Below, piece after piece: positions 55,531 through 64,000 of a stretch of DNA of 64,000 bases. The position numbers and the translations under genes were made by a program. The DNA comes from Oscillospiraceae bacterium (lineage in GTDB: Bacteria; Bacillota; Clostridia; Oscillospirales; Oscillospiraceae): positions 26,818 to 90,817 of the forward strand of contig JAISKH010000063.1 of NCBI GenBank assembly GCA_031261325.1. The letters run 5' to 3'. Below the pieces are notes generated by a model, which had not been told where the DNA came from, ran no database searches, and saw nothing but the letters and a program-made list of their open reading frames with translations. The number at the start of each line of letters is the position of its first letter. Within the stretch, counting starts at the first letter, position 1.

Positions 55531-56262
55531 TTATGCTTCGGGGGTGGGGAAGTATGCTTCGTAAACTGCTTGCCCGCTTAGTGAGCTTGTGTCGGGCGTG
55601 TTCCAATCGGCTTGTACGGCGTAAGCAATAATCTCGATTTCGCCGCTTATCTCGTTATCGGAATCGTAGCCCTCTAAATCAATATCCGGAACCTTTACGT
55701 TTGTGAAAAGCTCTGCGGTTGCAGTATTAGGCGCGAGAGCCGTCAACGTGCCGCCTGTTGTGTAATAAGCTGTGTACAGCGTCTTGGTTGTCGTGTCTTG
55801 GAACCAAGTCCAGTTCGTTATGTTCTGCGAGCTTGTGCCTGTGAACGTCTTGAGGTAATCGGTTATCAGAAAATCAGCGGCGACTAAATCAAAGTTATCT
55901 GCGAAGTCCGCGAAGTCAACAGTAACCTTTATGTAGGCGTTTTCGCTGTTTTCGGCATTGCGAACGCGAGGTTGCTTTGCGATAACCTCTTTAGGTTGTA
56001 GTGCCGTTAGCTCCAGACCGCCCCAAGAAGTATCAATATCCTTATATGTACCTTGATATTCCGTGCCGCTTGTGATAGCCGTGCCATCTACAGGGTTAAG
56101 ATGCCCGCCGAGTTCTTGCGTAATGATGTCTATGCCGGAGCTTAGCTTCACGACGTTGGTTGCTGTGTGCGTATACGCCGTGAACAGCATGAGTGTGCCG
56201 CCGATTGCGATAGAGACAACCAAGACGGCTGCGATGATAAGTAACAGGGTTTTCTTCTTCAT
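55531..56262 (-). CDS. TasA-like SipW-dependent fibre protein (locus 2)
   Basis: A 243-residue paralogue of the preceding entry with signal GGTLMLFTAYTHTATNVVKLS. The mature part is beta-rich (PRVRNAENSENAYIKVTVDF, IEIIAYAVQADWN). The N-term MKKKTLLLIIAAVLVVSIAIGG is nearly the same as in its neighbour. AGGAGAG ribosome binding site. Probably polymerises outside the cell after SipW processing. Confidence 0.84.
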   Translation of the reverse strand: MKKKTLLLIIAAVLVVSIAIGGTLMLFTAYTHTATNVVKLSSGIDIITQELGGHLNPVDGTAITSGTEYQGTYKDIDTSWGGLELTALQPKEVIAKQPRVRNAENSENAYIKVTVDFADFADNFDLVAADFLITDYLKTFTGTSSQNITNWTWFQDTTTKTLYTAYYTTGGTLTALAPNTATAELFTNVKVPDIDLEGYDSDNEISGEIEIIAYAVQADWNTPDTSSLSGQAVYEAYFPTPEA

Positions 56263-56282
56263 TGTATATCTCTCCTTTCGTG

Positions 56283-56822
56283 TTATGCGATGGCTGCGAA
56301 TGCGGTTATTGCGTCGGTTGCGCCTGCAACCCAGGTCTGGACGGCTTCAGCGTAGACGATGAGGTTCAGGTCGGTCACGTCAACGTTTGGCTTTGGCGTT
56401 ACAGACGTGAACAGCGGAGTTAGTGTGCGAGATTCCGTTCCGGGCTGAAGTATGTGCCTGTAGTAGTAGACATGTGCGTCGTTCGTGTCCTGTACCCAGT
56501 TCGTTGTGTCGTAATCAAATGTGAAGTTGTCGCCGCCGCCTAGGATAATGCGAACATACACAGGAACGGAGCCGTCATTTTGTACGCTCGGTGATTTACT
56601 AATCGCGTTGTAAACGCCCTCTGTCTCGGTGATTGTATACTCTGTTCCATCGGGTTCAAACACACTAATATCAACATCACCCAGCGTCAGGGTATTCGTC
56701 GCCGCTTCGGTTGTGTCCACGTACAGCGCGAGCGTCACCGTCACGACCAGACATGAGACAAGCAATATCGCGGACAGTGGCAAGAGCAGCCGCCTCAATT
56801 TCCCGAGCCTATTCTTTTTCAT
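56283..56822 (-). CDS. small TasA-like SipW-dependent protein (locus 2)
   Basis: A 179-residue secreted protein from ATG 56820-56822, with the GGAG site 9 bases upstream (an ATG at 56831 touches that site). Signal helix about 10-32 ends TVTLALYVDTTEAATNTLTLGDVDIS, again the SipW-type box. The mature part is short and beta-rich (SPSVQNDGSVPVYVRIILGG, LNLIVYAEAVQTW). In related loci a short paralogue serves as a fibre starter (as TapA does for TasA), which is a possible role here. It overlaps the signal peptidase gene by 14 bases. Confidence 0.82.
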   Translation of the reverse strand: MKKNRLGKLRRLLLPLSAILLVSCLVVTVTLALYVDTTEAATNTLTLGDVDISVFEPDGTEYTITETEGVYNAISKSPSVQNDGSVPVYVRIILGGGDNFTFDYDTTNWVQDTNDAHVYYYRHILQPGTESRTLTPLFTSVTPKPNVDVTDLNLIVYAEAVQTWVAGATDAITAFAAIA

Positions 56823-57366
56823 CTTTGCCATCTCCTTTCCCTGTTGATGTATCCGCCGTTTCGGTAATTTCCCGTTTCGGCGGCGCTAGGATAACAGGCA
56901 CCACGAACAGCACTATGAGTATCGCTATGGTAATGATGCCGACGCCGACGCCCTTAGGGGTTTTCATGTTCATCAGCAGCGTGCCCGCCCGCGGGATATG
57001 CAGCCACGCGCGCCCAATCATCGCGTCGAACGGCACGGGTGCGAGGTCGCCCGATTCGTTGTTGTCGCCCTTGGTGGTAAATTCGCGCTCCGCCGCGTGC
57101 ACCTCAACGACGCGGTGGGTGACGACGGTTTCCTCGCTGATGTAGTAAGCGATAACGTCGCCCGGGGCAACCTGCTCCGGCTCCACGCGGCTGTTGATGA
57201 ACACCAGCCCGCCGACGTGGTACGCGGGTTCCATTGAGCCGGAGAGAATCCCCATCGGCTTATTGCCCATCACCTGCAGCAGCAGAATCCCGCCCGCCGC
57301 AAAGATGATAACAACCAGAATCAAAGTCCCCAACACGTTGCAAACAGTAGATATTGCTTTCCTCAT
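56809..57366 (-). CDS. sipW: SipW-type (ER-type) signal peptidase I of surface locus 2
   Basis: A 185-residue membrane peptidase with helices at about 10-33 and 138-160. Catalytic S44 in SGSMEP, H84 in THRVVEV and aspartates D101/D107 in KGDNNESGD form the complete SipW-type set. Unlike the locus 1 enzyme it has no N-terminal extension and keeps the GD motif. It sits directly before three TasA-like genes, overlapping the first, so it should be their processing enzyme. Confidence 0.93.
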   Translation of the reverse strand: MRKAISTVCNVLGTLILVVIIFAAGGILLLQVMGNKPMGILSGSMEPAYHVGGLVFINSRVEPEQVAPGDVIAYYISEETVVTHRVVEVHAAEREFTTKGDNNESGDLAPVPFDAMIGRAWLHIPRAGTLLMNMKTPKGVGVGIITIAILIVLFVVPVILAPPKREITETADTSTGKGDGKDEKE

Positions 57367-57369
57367 GTG

Positions 57370-60300
57370 TTAGCCTACCGAGAAGTAGTTGACCGCAACA
57401 TCAGTATCAGAGAGGTACAAGTTTTTGTCCTTGCTGTTGGTGAAGTCCACCTTTGCAAGCGGCAACTTATCCTCGTCGTCCGTCTTAAACGGGAACGCTG
57501 TGACCGTCGCGGTGTCCGTTGCGCCTGTGTCCTCGTCATCGTCGTTAACAATCCACTCGCTCACACTATACCGCGATGACTTGAGTTCCTTTATCGAGTA
57601 GGTCTTTGTCGTGTCCAGACCGTCAATCGTTGCCGTGCCCGTACCCGCGCTGTTAACCGTGATTTCGCGCACCCACTTGTTACCTGTGCCGTCCGTAATC
57701 TCGAACAAGAACGTCGCGTCACCATGCGCAGCGGCATAGATTGTCGAAGCGTCAACGGTCTTACTAATCGCGATTGTCCCGTTAGGGATTCGTGTGTTCC
57801 AGACGAAGAGCACATAACCCGAGCAATAAAACTCTGCGTCGCAGTCATCTGATACATCGGTTATATGTTCCTGATTTGCCGCGCCCGAGACTGTGAAAGT
57901 TATCGTTTCATTCGGCTCGTAACCCTCTTGCATTGTCTGCTTCAGCGTGTAGGTACCCGCCGCCAGATACGGCAGCTCAAAGAACGCGTATCTTGTATCA
58001 GGCGAAACCCCTACGCCCGTTGTGTATGTACCAATCGGCGTTGTTGTCGTATCTGTACCGTTGTATAGCGTAAATGTTACGCCGTTCAGCCATTCGCCGT
58101 CTGTCGCGTCAAAGGTGTATACCGACAGCGGTATGCGTTGAGTAATCTTGCCCGTGCTTGGCAGAGTGTTGAGTGTTTGTGTCACGGCACTACCTAGGAT
58201 ATTCTTAATTTGCCATTTGCCCAGTATTTCGTCATCTGGTATCTCTTCGACATCTGGCAGGGTAGCTTGGTGCCATTCCGTCCACGTAATACTCTCGAGA
58301 GCATCACTAGAAACCGGTCCTATTTTCTCTCCTTGTTCTAGCAGTACATCGTCAATCGTAAAGTATTTCGTTGGACCGCTTGTCGGTGTGTAAACCACTA
58401 CAAAGTCTATATCTGCTAGCGCCGCTTGCCACAGTAGTTGCACCGTTCCTGTTACTATATCTACCGGAACTGACCTATAATGTTGACCGGTCATGTAAGT
58501 AGTTCCGTCTGTGCCAACAAAAGCGGTATTGTATCCACCATACCATGCGGTAGTATGAAACACTTGGTAGTATTTTACGCCCTCTATCTCTATAGTTTTT
58601 TCTAGAGTATCTAACAACGAGCCTACTAAATCATCCAAGCCCTCTATCCACAAATCGGAAAAGTAGGGACTTGCGGCAGTAGGATTCCCCCACCAATCCG
58701 TGCCAGCCACGTTAGGAGTTTGGTAAAACCCTCCGGCACCGGTTGGCCAAGACACATTCTCCGTGTCATTCCCTTCGCCATCATAAAGTTTTACAGTAGT
58801 TATCATATTGACCTTTATCGTTGTGTCTGTCTTTCCCGGTTTATCATAGTAGAACGTATTGAAATTCTTATTATTCACATCAGTCAGATTCACCGTATCA
58901 AACGCCGGAGTAAACACCGCCGTCGCAGTACCCGTCTCGAACGTTCCGCCAACATTCTCAACCTCGTCAGTCAACGAGATAATGTACGACACCTCATGGT
59001 CGTTAGTCTTTAAGACTAATTCCCCGTCATTGTCCTCCTCAAACCACGCATCTTCATCGAACTCCAACTTCGCGTTCCACGTCACTAAGTTACCCGATAC
59101 CGAAAGCGGACTAGTTAAACCCGTAAGTGCGGGTTGCACGACATAGTAGTTACTAGTGATGTCGTCGGTGACTGTGATAGGTGTACCCGCTTCAAACGGC
59201 GACCGAGCCGACGCGGGGATTATCTCTGAGTTAGGTTGTACATAATACTGCACTTCTGTCCAACCGTTTAGTAATATTGGGTCAGTATTGTTCCAGTTAC
59301 CGCTAGAGTTAATATATCTTCTCCCATCGCTACCAGTCACGACTGTGTTATTATAATATCCCCACCCACCGTTGCTTCCTGCAACGAATGTAGCTGGTGT
59401 TCCTGTTACAGTAAATTCTGCCCACGGATTATTGAATCCCCATCCGCCTGTTTGTCCGGGATATATGGTTGTATTTCCATGAGTACCATATTGAGTAGTG
59501 TATATCTTACCTTCATACGAAACAATACTACCAGCTGCATATGTACCTTCTGACCACCCCGGTTGTGAAGAGTACTCCCAATGTCCAGTCGCGCTAACGG
59601 GAATCTCCTGCGTTAACCCATACCCCCTAGCCGCCGCGGCGAGTGTCACTTTGAAGTACTTGGTCTTTGCGGGTATTACGCCTGTATAACTCGCAACAGC
59701 TTCTGTGGGCTTGACTGTTACAAATACTGTACCGTCAGGGTCATACAAGCCGCCCGTAGTCGGCCACGCGGCTTCCACTTGCTTCTTAGTCTTAACCTCA
59801 CCGTCGCCGAATGTTTCCCCTGACCAGTCAACATCACCGTCGCCCGTCTGTTCATCAATCACAACACTCGCAACAACAACATTAGTCGTGTCGTTCGGCG
59901 TGTGAATCGTAATATCGCCGTTAGTGGCTTCGTCCACAAGCCCCTCAAGGTCTGTAACTGTGATAGCTCCGTCATGGTTTACAGGCTCATCAGGTGGGTC
60001 AGCCAGCTGCGTTGCGAACTGCGCTTCGCCGTCGGGGATAAAGTAGACTTCAAATGTGACGGTGATTGGCGGCTCCGAGGGCGTGGGTGTTGCGCTGGCT
60101 TCGGGCGTTTCCGTCGGCTCCTCGCTGTCTTCGGGCGTAGGCGCGATTGTCGGCTCGAGCGTCAGCGCGGGCGCGCTCGGCGGCGGGCTTTTCTCGTCGT
60201 CCCCGTCCTCGTCGGCGAGCGTCGGCGTTTCCGCCAGCGCGGTAGGCTCGTCGTCGATAACGGTTGTTGTAGTTGTTGTTGTTTCTTCGCCCTGCTCGTC

Positions 60301-61134
60301 GCCCGTCGCGTCGTCCGCCTCGTTTGTAACGTTCGTTGTGTCGTCCGCTTCTGTCGTCTCCTCGCCCTGCTCTTCGTCGGGCAATCCAACAGCGTCAGTC
60401 GGCTCCGGCGTTGCCGAAGCGATTGGCGGCGCAGTAGTGGGTTCTGGCTCGACAGACGGCTCGGCAGTCGGTGCGTCTGTTGCAACAGGTTCTTCCGTCG
60501 TGTTCGCGGTCATGCCCTTAACGGTCGCGCTGGCCGTCGCGTTAGTTTTAGATGTATCAATGTGCACGGTAAAGACCTCGTTGTCGGCGGTGATGAAGAT
60601 GAACCGCAACCCCGTCAGGTTCGCCGTCGTGTTCGACACGAGGTAAGCGACGGAACCCGTCTCATACCCGAGCGCGTCAATGGCATGGATAGTACCAAGC
60701 AGGTACCACCCCTGATTGTAATACTGCGCGGTAAAGCTGTCCGGACTATCAATCGGGTCCTCATACGGTAGTGAGAACAGTAAATCGCCGAAATAATCAT
60801 CAAACGGCACGGCGTTTTCGCTGAGCGCGTCGCGCAGCTCCGCTACCTTAAACTCGATGCCATACGTAGTCGTTGTCACGCCCGTCTCCTCATTATAATC
60901 GGCTACGGCAACATACGCGGGCTTCACGAACGGCACGTTAACCGTCTCCGGCACCTCCGCGACAGGCACGACGATTTCGCCCTCCTGCGTCTGCGTAGAC
61001 TCCGTCGCAGGTTCGCCCTCAACCCCCGCGACAGTCTGCGGTGCGCTGAGTGCCGCCACCGCGATAAGCAGCGCGATTGCGAGCAGCAGCGCGAACAGCT
61101 TACTCAGCTTCCCTGTGCCAATATTTTTCAGCAT
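57370..61134 (-). CDS. large modular secreted surface protein (locus 2, first gene)
   Basis: A 1254-residue exported protein from ATG 61132-61134 (GGAGG, 8-base spacer). Signal about 10-38 (ends QTVAG). Then a beta domain (about 50-205), a 160-residue D/E/T/P-rich linker, further beta domains, a segment near 510-580 with spacing like CBM5/12 carbohydrate-binding modules (GWSEGTYAAGSIVSYEGKIY, then GQTGGWGF), several unrecognised domains and two Cna_B/SpaA-like domains at the end (about 1010-1240; GVTFTLYNG, GTYTLKQTMQEGYEP, FLFEITDGTG). No sorting tail; it stops at NYFSVG. Its stop lies 3 bases before the sipW start, so they are one transcript. Confidence 0.83.
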   Translation of the reverse strand: MLKNIGTGKLSKLFALLLAIALLIAVAALSAPQTVAGVEGEPATESTQTQEGEIVVPVAEVPETVNVPFVKPAYVAVADYNEETGVTTTTYGIEFKVAELRDALSENAVPFDDYFGDLLFSLPYEDPIDSPDSFTAQYYNQGWYLLGTIHAIDALGYETGSVAYLVSNTTANLTGLRFIFITADNEVFTVHIDTSKTNATASATVKGMTANTTEEPVATDAPTAEPSVEPEPTTAPPIASATPEPTDAVGLPDEEQGEETTEADDTTNVTNEADDATGDEQGEETTTTTTTVIDDEPTALAETPTLADEDGDDEKSPPPSAPALTLEPTIAPTPEDSEEPTETPEASATPTPSEPPITVTFEVYFIPDGEAQFATQLADPPDEPVNHDGAITVTDLEGLVDEATNGDITIHTPNDTTNVVVASVVIDEQTGDGDVDWSGETFGDGEVKTKKQVEAAWPTTGGLYDPDGTVFVTVKPTEAVASYTGVIPAKTKYFKVTLAAAARGYGLTQEIPVSATGHWEYSSQPGWSEGTYAAGSIVSYEGKIYTTQYGTHGNTTIYPGQTGGWGFNNPWAEFTVTGTPATFVAGSNGGWGYYNNTVVTGSDGRRYINSSGNWNNTDPILLNGWTEVQYYVQPNSEIIPASARSPFEAGTPITVTDDITSNYYVVQPALTGLTSPLSVSGNLVTWNAKLEFDEDAWFEEDNDGELVLKTNDHEVSYIISLTDEVENVGGTFETGTATAVFTPAFDTVNLTDVNNKNFNTFYYDKPGKTDTTIKVNMITTVKLYDGEGNDTENVSWPTGAGGFYQTPNVAGTDWWGNPTAASPYFSDLWIEGLDDLVGSLLDTLEKTIEIEGVKYYQVFHTTAWYGGYNTAFVGTDGTTYMTGQHYRSVPVDIVTGTVQLLWQAALADIDFVVVYTPTSGPTKYFTIDDVLLEQGEKIGPVSSDALESITWTEWHQATLPDVEEIPDDEILGKWQIKNILGSAVTQTLNTLPSTGKITQRIPLSVYTFDATDGEWLNGVTFTLYNGTDTTTTPIGTYTTGVGVSPDTRYAFFELPYLAAGTYTLKQTMQEGYEPNETITFTVSGAANQEHITDVSDDCDAEFYCSGYVLFVWNTRIPNGTIAISKTVDASTIYAAAHGDATFLFEITDGTGNKWVREITVNSAGTGTATIDGLDTTKTYSIKELKSSRYSVSEWIVNDDDEDTGATDTATVTAFPFKTDDEDKLPLAKVDFTNSKDKNLYLSDTDVAVNYFSVG

Positions 61135-61179
61135 GACATCAACCTCCAAAAATACAGAATCCCTGTGTTTGCAATAATT

Positions 61180-63693
61180 TTATGCCGATATTTGCTCCGT
61201 GACCTCGCACGCGGGTTGTTTCCTCGGTCGTCCCGCCGCGCTAGTCACCCCGATTGCGCGCAGGCGACGCGCCTTGTCCTCGTCCAACCCGCCCTTTGTC
61301 ATCAGCTTCTTCTGCCGATACAACCATGGTGAGACGCTTATGCCGTTGCCGTCCTTGTAACTCAGCGGCATGTGCAGGTGCCCGTGCTCGCGGTAGAAAA
61401 CCTCCGCGGCGTGATAGTGCGCGTCCCATGTCCGCTCCGTTATCGTCGCCCACTTCATGCCGATTTTCTCGAGCTTCTTAATCTGCTCGTCAGTCAGCGG
61501 CGGGTTCTCACCGTTCACCGCTTTCCGCTGCTCCGCAATCCATTTGCCGAGCCAGATGTTGCCCTCCGCCTTATATGACAGCGGCACGTCAAGGTGCCCG
61601 TTGTCATCGTAATACCCCCGCGCGAGCGTGTAGCGCGCCTCCCACGGGTCGTCCCTGTCGAACGTCATACCGATTGCCAACAGCTTGCGCAACCTGTCTC
61701 CGCTATGCGTCAACTTCCTCTGCTTGTCGAGCCATCTGCCGAGCAGCACACCCTCTTCGGTCACATACCTGCATGGTACCTCAAGGTCGCCGTGCTCCTT
61801 ATAATAACGCCGCGCTTCACGATACTTCAGTTCCCATTTCTCGTCGCGCCTGTTGTCCCATTTCATTCCCATCGCGTCAAGCCGTTCAAGCTGTTGTTCG
61901 TCGAGCGATTCGCGACCGCGCGTGCGCGTCTGACTGAGCCATGAACCGAGCTTGAAGCCGTCCTCCGCTATGTAGCCGCTGGCTATATCGAGATTGCCGA
62001 ACTCGCGGTAATACTCCTCCGCGTGCTGCACCGCCTGCTGCCGATACTCGTCATAGGCATTCCAAACCATACCAATTTCGCCTAGCCGCCGCGCCCTGTC
62101 CTCCGACAGCTTATCCCTGCCCATTCGCAGGTTCCCAATCCAGTTGCCGAGCGCGAAATCCTTGTACACGCACCTGCTCGGCACCAGAAGATTGCCGTGT
62201 TCTATAAAGTACTCTCTCGCAACGCCGAATGCCCTGTCAAACGCCGCGTCGCCGAGGTTTTCCCAAACCATTCCGATTCCGTCCAAACGCCTGATTTGCT
62301 CGTCGTCCAGCAGCCCGCGCGTCTTTCCGACACGCACACGACGCTGCGTCGCAATCCACGAGCCGAGCGACAAATTGTTTGCCGTTACATATCGCTTCGG
62401 TACCTCAAGGTTGCCGTTCTTAGTGTAATACGCCTTTGCCGCGTTGAACATCGCTTCCCACGACACCGACAGGCAATCCTGAAGCTCTCTGAACAACGCT
62501 CGGCAGTCGCGCACCTCGTCAACAATTCGGAAAATATCCTCAACATCTCGTTCACCGTCGCCCGTGCCGTAGATTCGCCCGAACGCGGCTCTCGTCTCTT
62601 CGACCAAGTAACCAATCCCGCTTAGGTTGTCTATGTTGTTAACAATGTCAAAGATTATCGGGACATTGTTACCTCCCGCCGACAACGCGCGTCCTATCTG
62701 CTGCTTGTAGATTATCGGAGAAACCGTGGGTCGCAACAGGATTACGCCCGATATGCCGTCCACGTGCACGCCCTCGTTTAACATGTCAATGCAGTACAGC
62801 AGCTTCAAATGCTCCGAATCGTCATTCTTGAACGCGACAAACTCTTTGCTCGCTGTCGGTTCCTCCGCGTACACGGCGTAAATATTCGGTTCTTCATCAA
62901 TCTTTGAAAACCACTCCCCCGCTTTCGCAACCATCTCCGCCATGTGCGCGACGCCCGAGCAGAACACGATGTACTTCCCGCCGCGCTCCGTGATGTGCCG
63001 CTTGAATATCTCGTCAACGCCGTCCGCCTTTTCGAGTGCCCTCCGCAGAGCGTCGAATCTCCGCTGCGCCTCGTCGCGAACCGCCTCGCGCGTGATGTTG
63101 TCAACCTGCGCTTGGTACTTCTCCAATTCTTTTTGGTAGGCATATACCGAAGCCACATACATCGGAGCCGGCAGTATTTCCCGCGCAATCGCTTCTCCCA
63201 ATGTAAGTTCTGAAGCGATGTTGCCGTCAAACAATTCGTCCGCCATGTCGCGCTGGTTATCCAAGTAACGTATGCTCGTTGCCGAAAGCCCAAGCACCTT
63301 TGCGCTCTCAAACGCTCTCAGCAACCTCTCGACGCTCTTGCCCCACTCCGCCGCTCCGCAGCGGTGGAACTCATCGAGTATTATGTAATCGGGCTTTAAC
63401 TCGGCAATCGCGCCGTCGCCCATGAGCATCAATTTCGCGTATGAAATGAATTTCACGTTTTGCGGCTCCTCGCCGCCCGCTTTTTTCAGGTTCTCAACCT
63501 GCGTCGAATATATGTGCTCGCTTGGCGACAGCCACACGACGCGTTTCGTCGGGTTGTCAACCGCAAGCCTGAAAGCTATGAACGACTTGCCCGTCCCTGT
63601 CGGGTGGACAATCGCGGCTTTGCCGTCCTCCGAGAGCAGGGTGCACGCCGCGCGATACGCAATCGCGTTGTGTTCATACAGTTCAAACGGCAT
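61180..63693 (-). CDS. DEAD/DEAH-type helicase with six helicase-associated repeats
   Basis: An 837-residue superfamily 2 helicase. Walker A TGTGKS (K36), DEFH box (107-110), LSATS and the C-terminal helicase half with QQIGRALS. After about residue 412 come six helicase-associated (HA) repeats of about 65-70 residues, each with the W-x-YY/YF-x-HG-L-VP-x-Y-x-LG-W-I/L pattern and an IGM end. HA repeats are thought to bind nucleic acid. Cellular role unknown; similar proteins occur in accessory regions of gut Firmicutes. The ATG at 63691-63693 has GAGAGGGGG upstream; the longer frame to 63822 crosses the operator-like repeats and is rejected. Confidence 0.9.
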   Translation of the reverse strand: MPFELYEHNAIAYRAACTLLSEDGKAAIVHPTGTGKSFIAFRLAVDNPTKRVVWLSPSEHIYSTQVENLKKAGGEEPQNVKFISYAKLMLMGDGAIAELKPDYIILDEFHRCGAAEWGKSVERLLRAFESAKVLGLSATSIRYLDNQRDMADELFDGNIASELTLGEAIAREILPAPMYVASVYAYQKELEKYQAQVDNITREAVRDEAQRRFDALRRALEKADGVDEIFKRHITERGGKYIVFCSGVAHMAEMVAKAGEWFSKIDEEPNIYAVYAEEPTASKEFVAFKNDDSEHLKLLYCIDMLNEGVHVDGISGVILLRPTVSPIIYKQQIGRALSAGGNNVPIIFDIVNNIDNLSGIGYLVEETRAAFGRIYGTGDGERDVEDIFRIVDEVRDCRALFRELQDCLSVSWEAMFNAAKAYYTKNGNLEVPKRYVTANNLSLGSWIATQRRVRVGKTRGLLDDEQIRRLDGIGMVWENLGDAAFDRAFGVAREYFIEHGNLLVPSRCVYKDFALGNWIGNLRMGRDKLSEDRARRLGEIGMVWNAYDEYRQQAVQHAEEYYREFGNLDIASGYIAEDGFKLGSWLSQTRTRGRESLDEQQLERLDAMGMKWDNRRDEKWELKYREARRYYKEHGDLEVPCRYVTEEGVLLGRWLDKQRKLTHSGDRLRKLLAIGMTFDRDDPWEARYTLARGYYDDNGHLDVPLSYKAEGNIWLGKWIAEQRKAVNGENPPLTDEQIKKLEKIGMKWATITERTWDAHYHAAEVFYREHGHLHMPLSYKDGNGISVSPWLYRQKKLMTKGGLDEDKARRLRAIGVTSAAGRPRKQPACEVTEQISA

Positions 63694-64000
63694 TTTATCC
63701 CCCTCTCCCGCCGAATGTAACATTTCTTTAACATTGTTACATGGGCGTTTTTTTATACTCACGCAGAACTTCGGCTCTGCTTTTTTGTTTTCCGCCAATC
63801 GGTCAGCGGACTCTATCTTCACTTTTTTGCTGAAAGTAGTCTATTTTCGTTACAAACGTTACAAAAAAGTATGCATTTCTCACAGAATGTGTTTTGTTAC
63901 AAAACAGGTTACATTTTTCGTATTTTCTTGCCGAATTTTTTATATCAAAATCGGCGATATTAGGTTGTAAATCCCCCTCTCCCCAAAAGTATGATTGACC
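63694..64000. other. upstream region of the helicase with GTTACA repeats
   Basis: A 307-base AT-rich stretch to the window edge. GTTACA occurs five times (63736, 63849, 63858, 63896, 63908) and the fourth lies in the palindrome TGTTTTG-TTA-CAAAACA (63890-63906). I see no gene in it. Confidence 0.6.

Noticed and set aside
63422..63970. 182-codon plus-strand frame at the right edge
   Set aside because: Overlaps the helicase start on the other strand and the repeat-rich upstream region; no ribosome binding site.
1..64000. tRNA, rRNA, transposase, integrase or phage structural genes
   Set aside because: I looked on both strands and found no cloverleaf-like sequence, no transposase or recombinase motif and no phage module.

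Overview
The window looks like chromosomal DNA from a fairly GC-rich member of the Clostridia (low-GC-lineage Gram-positives, possibly an Oscillospiraceae- or Christensenellaceae-like gut organism). The evidence is clostridial-type thiolase and GdhA, a BlaI/M56 pair, a BceRS-BceAB-like module, lipobox substrate-binding proteins, PKTG-type wall-sorting tails, SipW-type signal peptidases, strong AGGAGG ribosome binding sites and sigma-A promoters with 17-bp spacers. The exact taxon cannot be read from the sequence. I see no rRNA, tRNA, CRISPR array, insertion sequence or prophage.

Layout. 1-3.1 kb (minus strand): start of dnaE, a small membrane protein, an alkaline-phosphatase-superfamily hydrolase and an acetyl-CoA acetyltransferase. 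3.5-9.7 kb (plus): a double-GAF hybrid histidine kinase, then a BlaI repressor and its M56 (BlaR1-like) sensor. 9.8-19.8 kb (minus): surface locus 1, read as SipW-like signal peptidase, BsaA-like matrix protein with EPTQ repeats, 1133-aa repeat protein, Cna_B adhesin with PKTGD tail, second BsaA-like protein. 20.3-25 kb: MerR/GyrI-like regulator, a 78-aa orphan protein and a FIST-sensor plus hybrid-kinase operon. 25.1-31 kb (minus): livKHMGF followed by azlCD. 31.3-37.5 kb (minus): oligopeptide ABC transporter oppBCDF-oppA and a small unknown gene. 37.9-46.2 kb: 2-hydroxyacid dehydrogenase, MATE exporter, HisC-family aminotransferase, PucR-type regulator, glutamate dehydrogenase and a GH39 glycosidase. 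46.2-50.8 kb (minus): bceRS-bceAB-like peptide-sensing and detoxification module. 51-53.5 kb (plus): leucine-rich-repeat surface protein with PKTGD tail. 53.6-61.1 kb (minus): surface locus 2, read as 1254-aa modular surface protein, second SipW, three TasA-like proteins, PKTGD-tailed protein. 61.2-63.7 kb (minus): a helicase with six helicase-associated repeats.

How it fits together. The metabolic part points to an amino-acid and peptide-using anaerobe: branched-chain amino acid and oligopeptide import, glutamate dehydrogenase, an aminotransferase, a 2-hydroxyacid dehydrogenase and thiolase. The most unusual content is two separate, differently built SipW-centred surface loci about 35 kb apart. 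Each carries its own signal peptidase and its own set of matrix-like substrates, and the two sets have different motifs around the signal-peptide cleavage site. Three proteins of these regions also carry wall-sorting tails of a PKTGD type, though no sortase lies in the window. I regard these two loci as the best candidate for an undescribed extracellular matrix or fibre system.

Limits. All functions are inferred from motifs read by eye. Starts were chosen from visible ribosome binding sites, and several are GTG or TTG.
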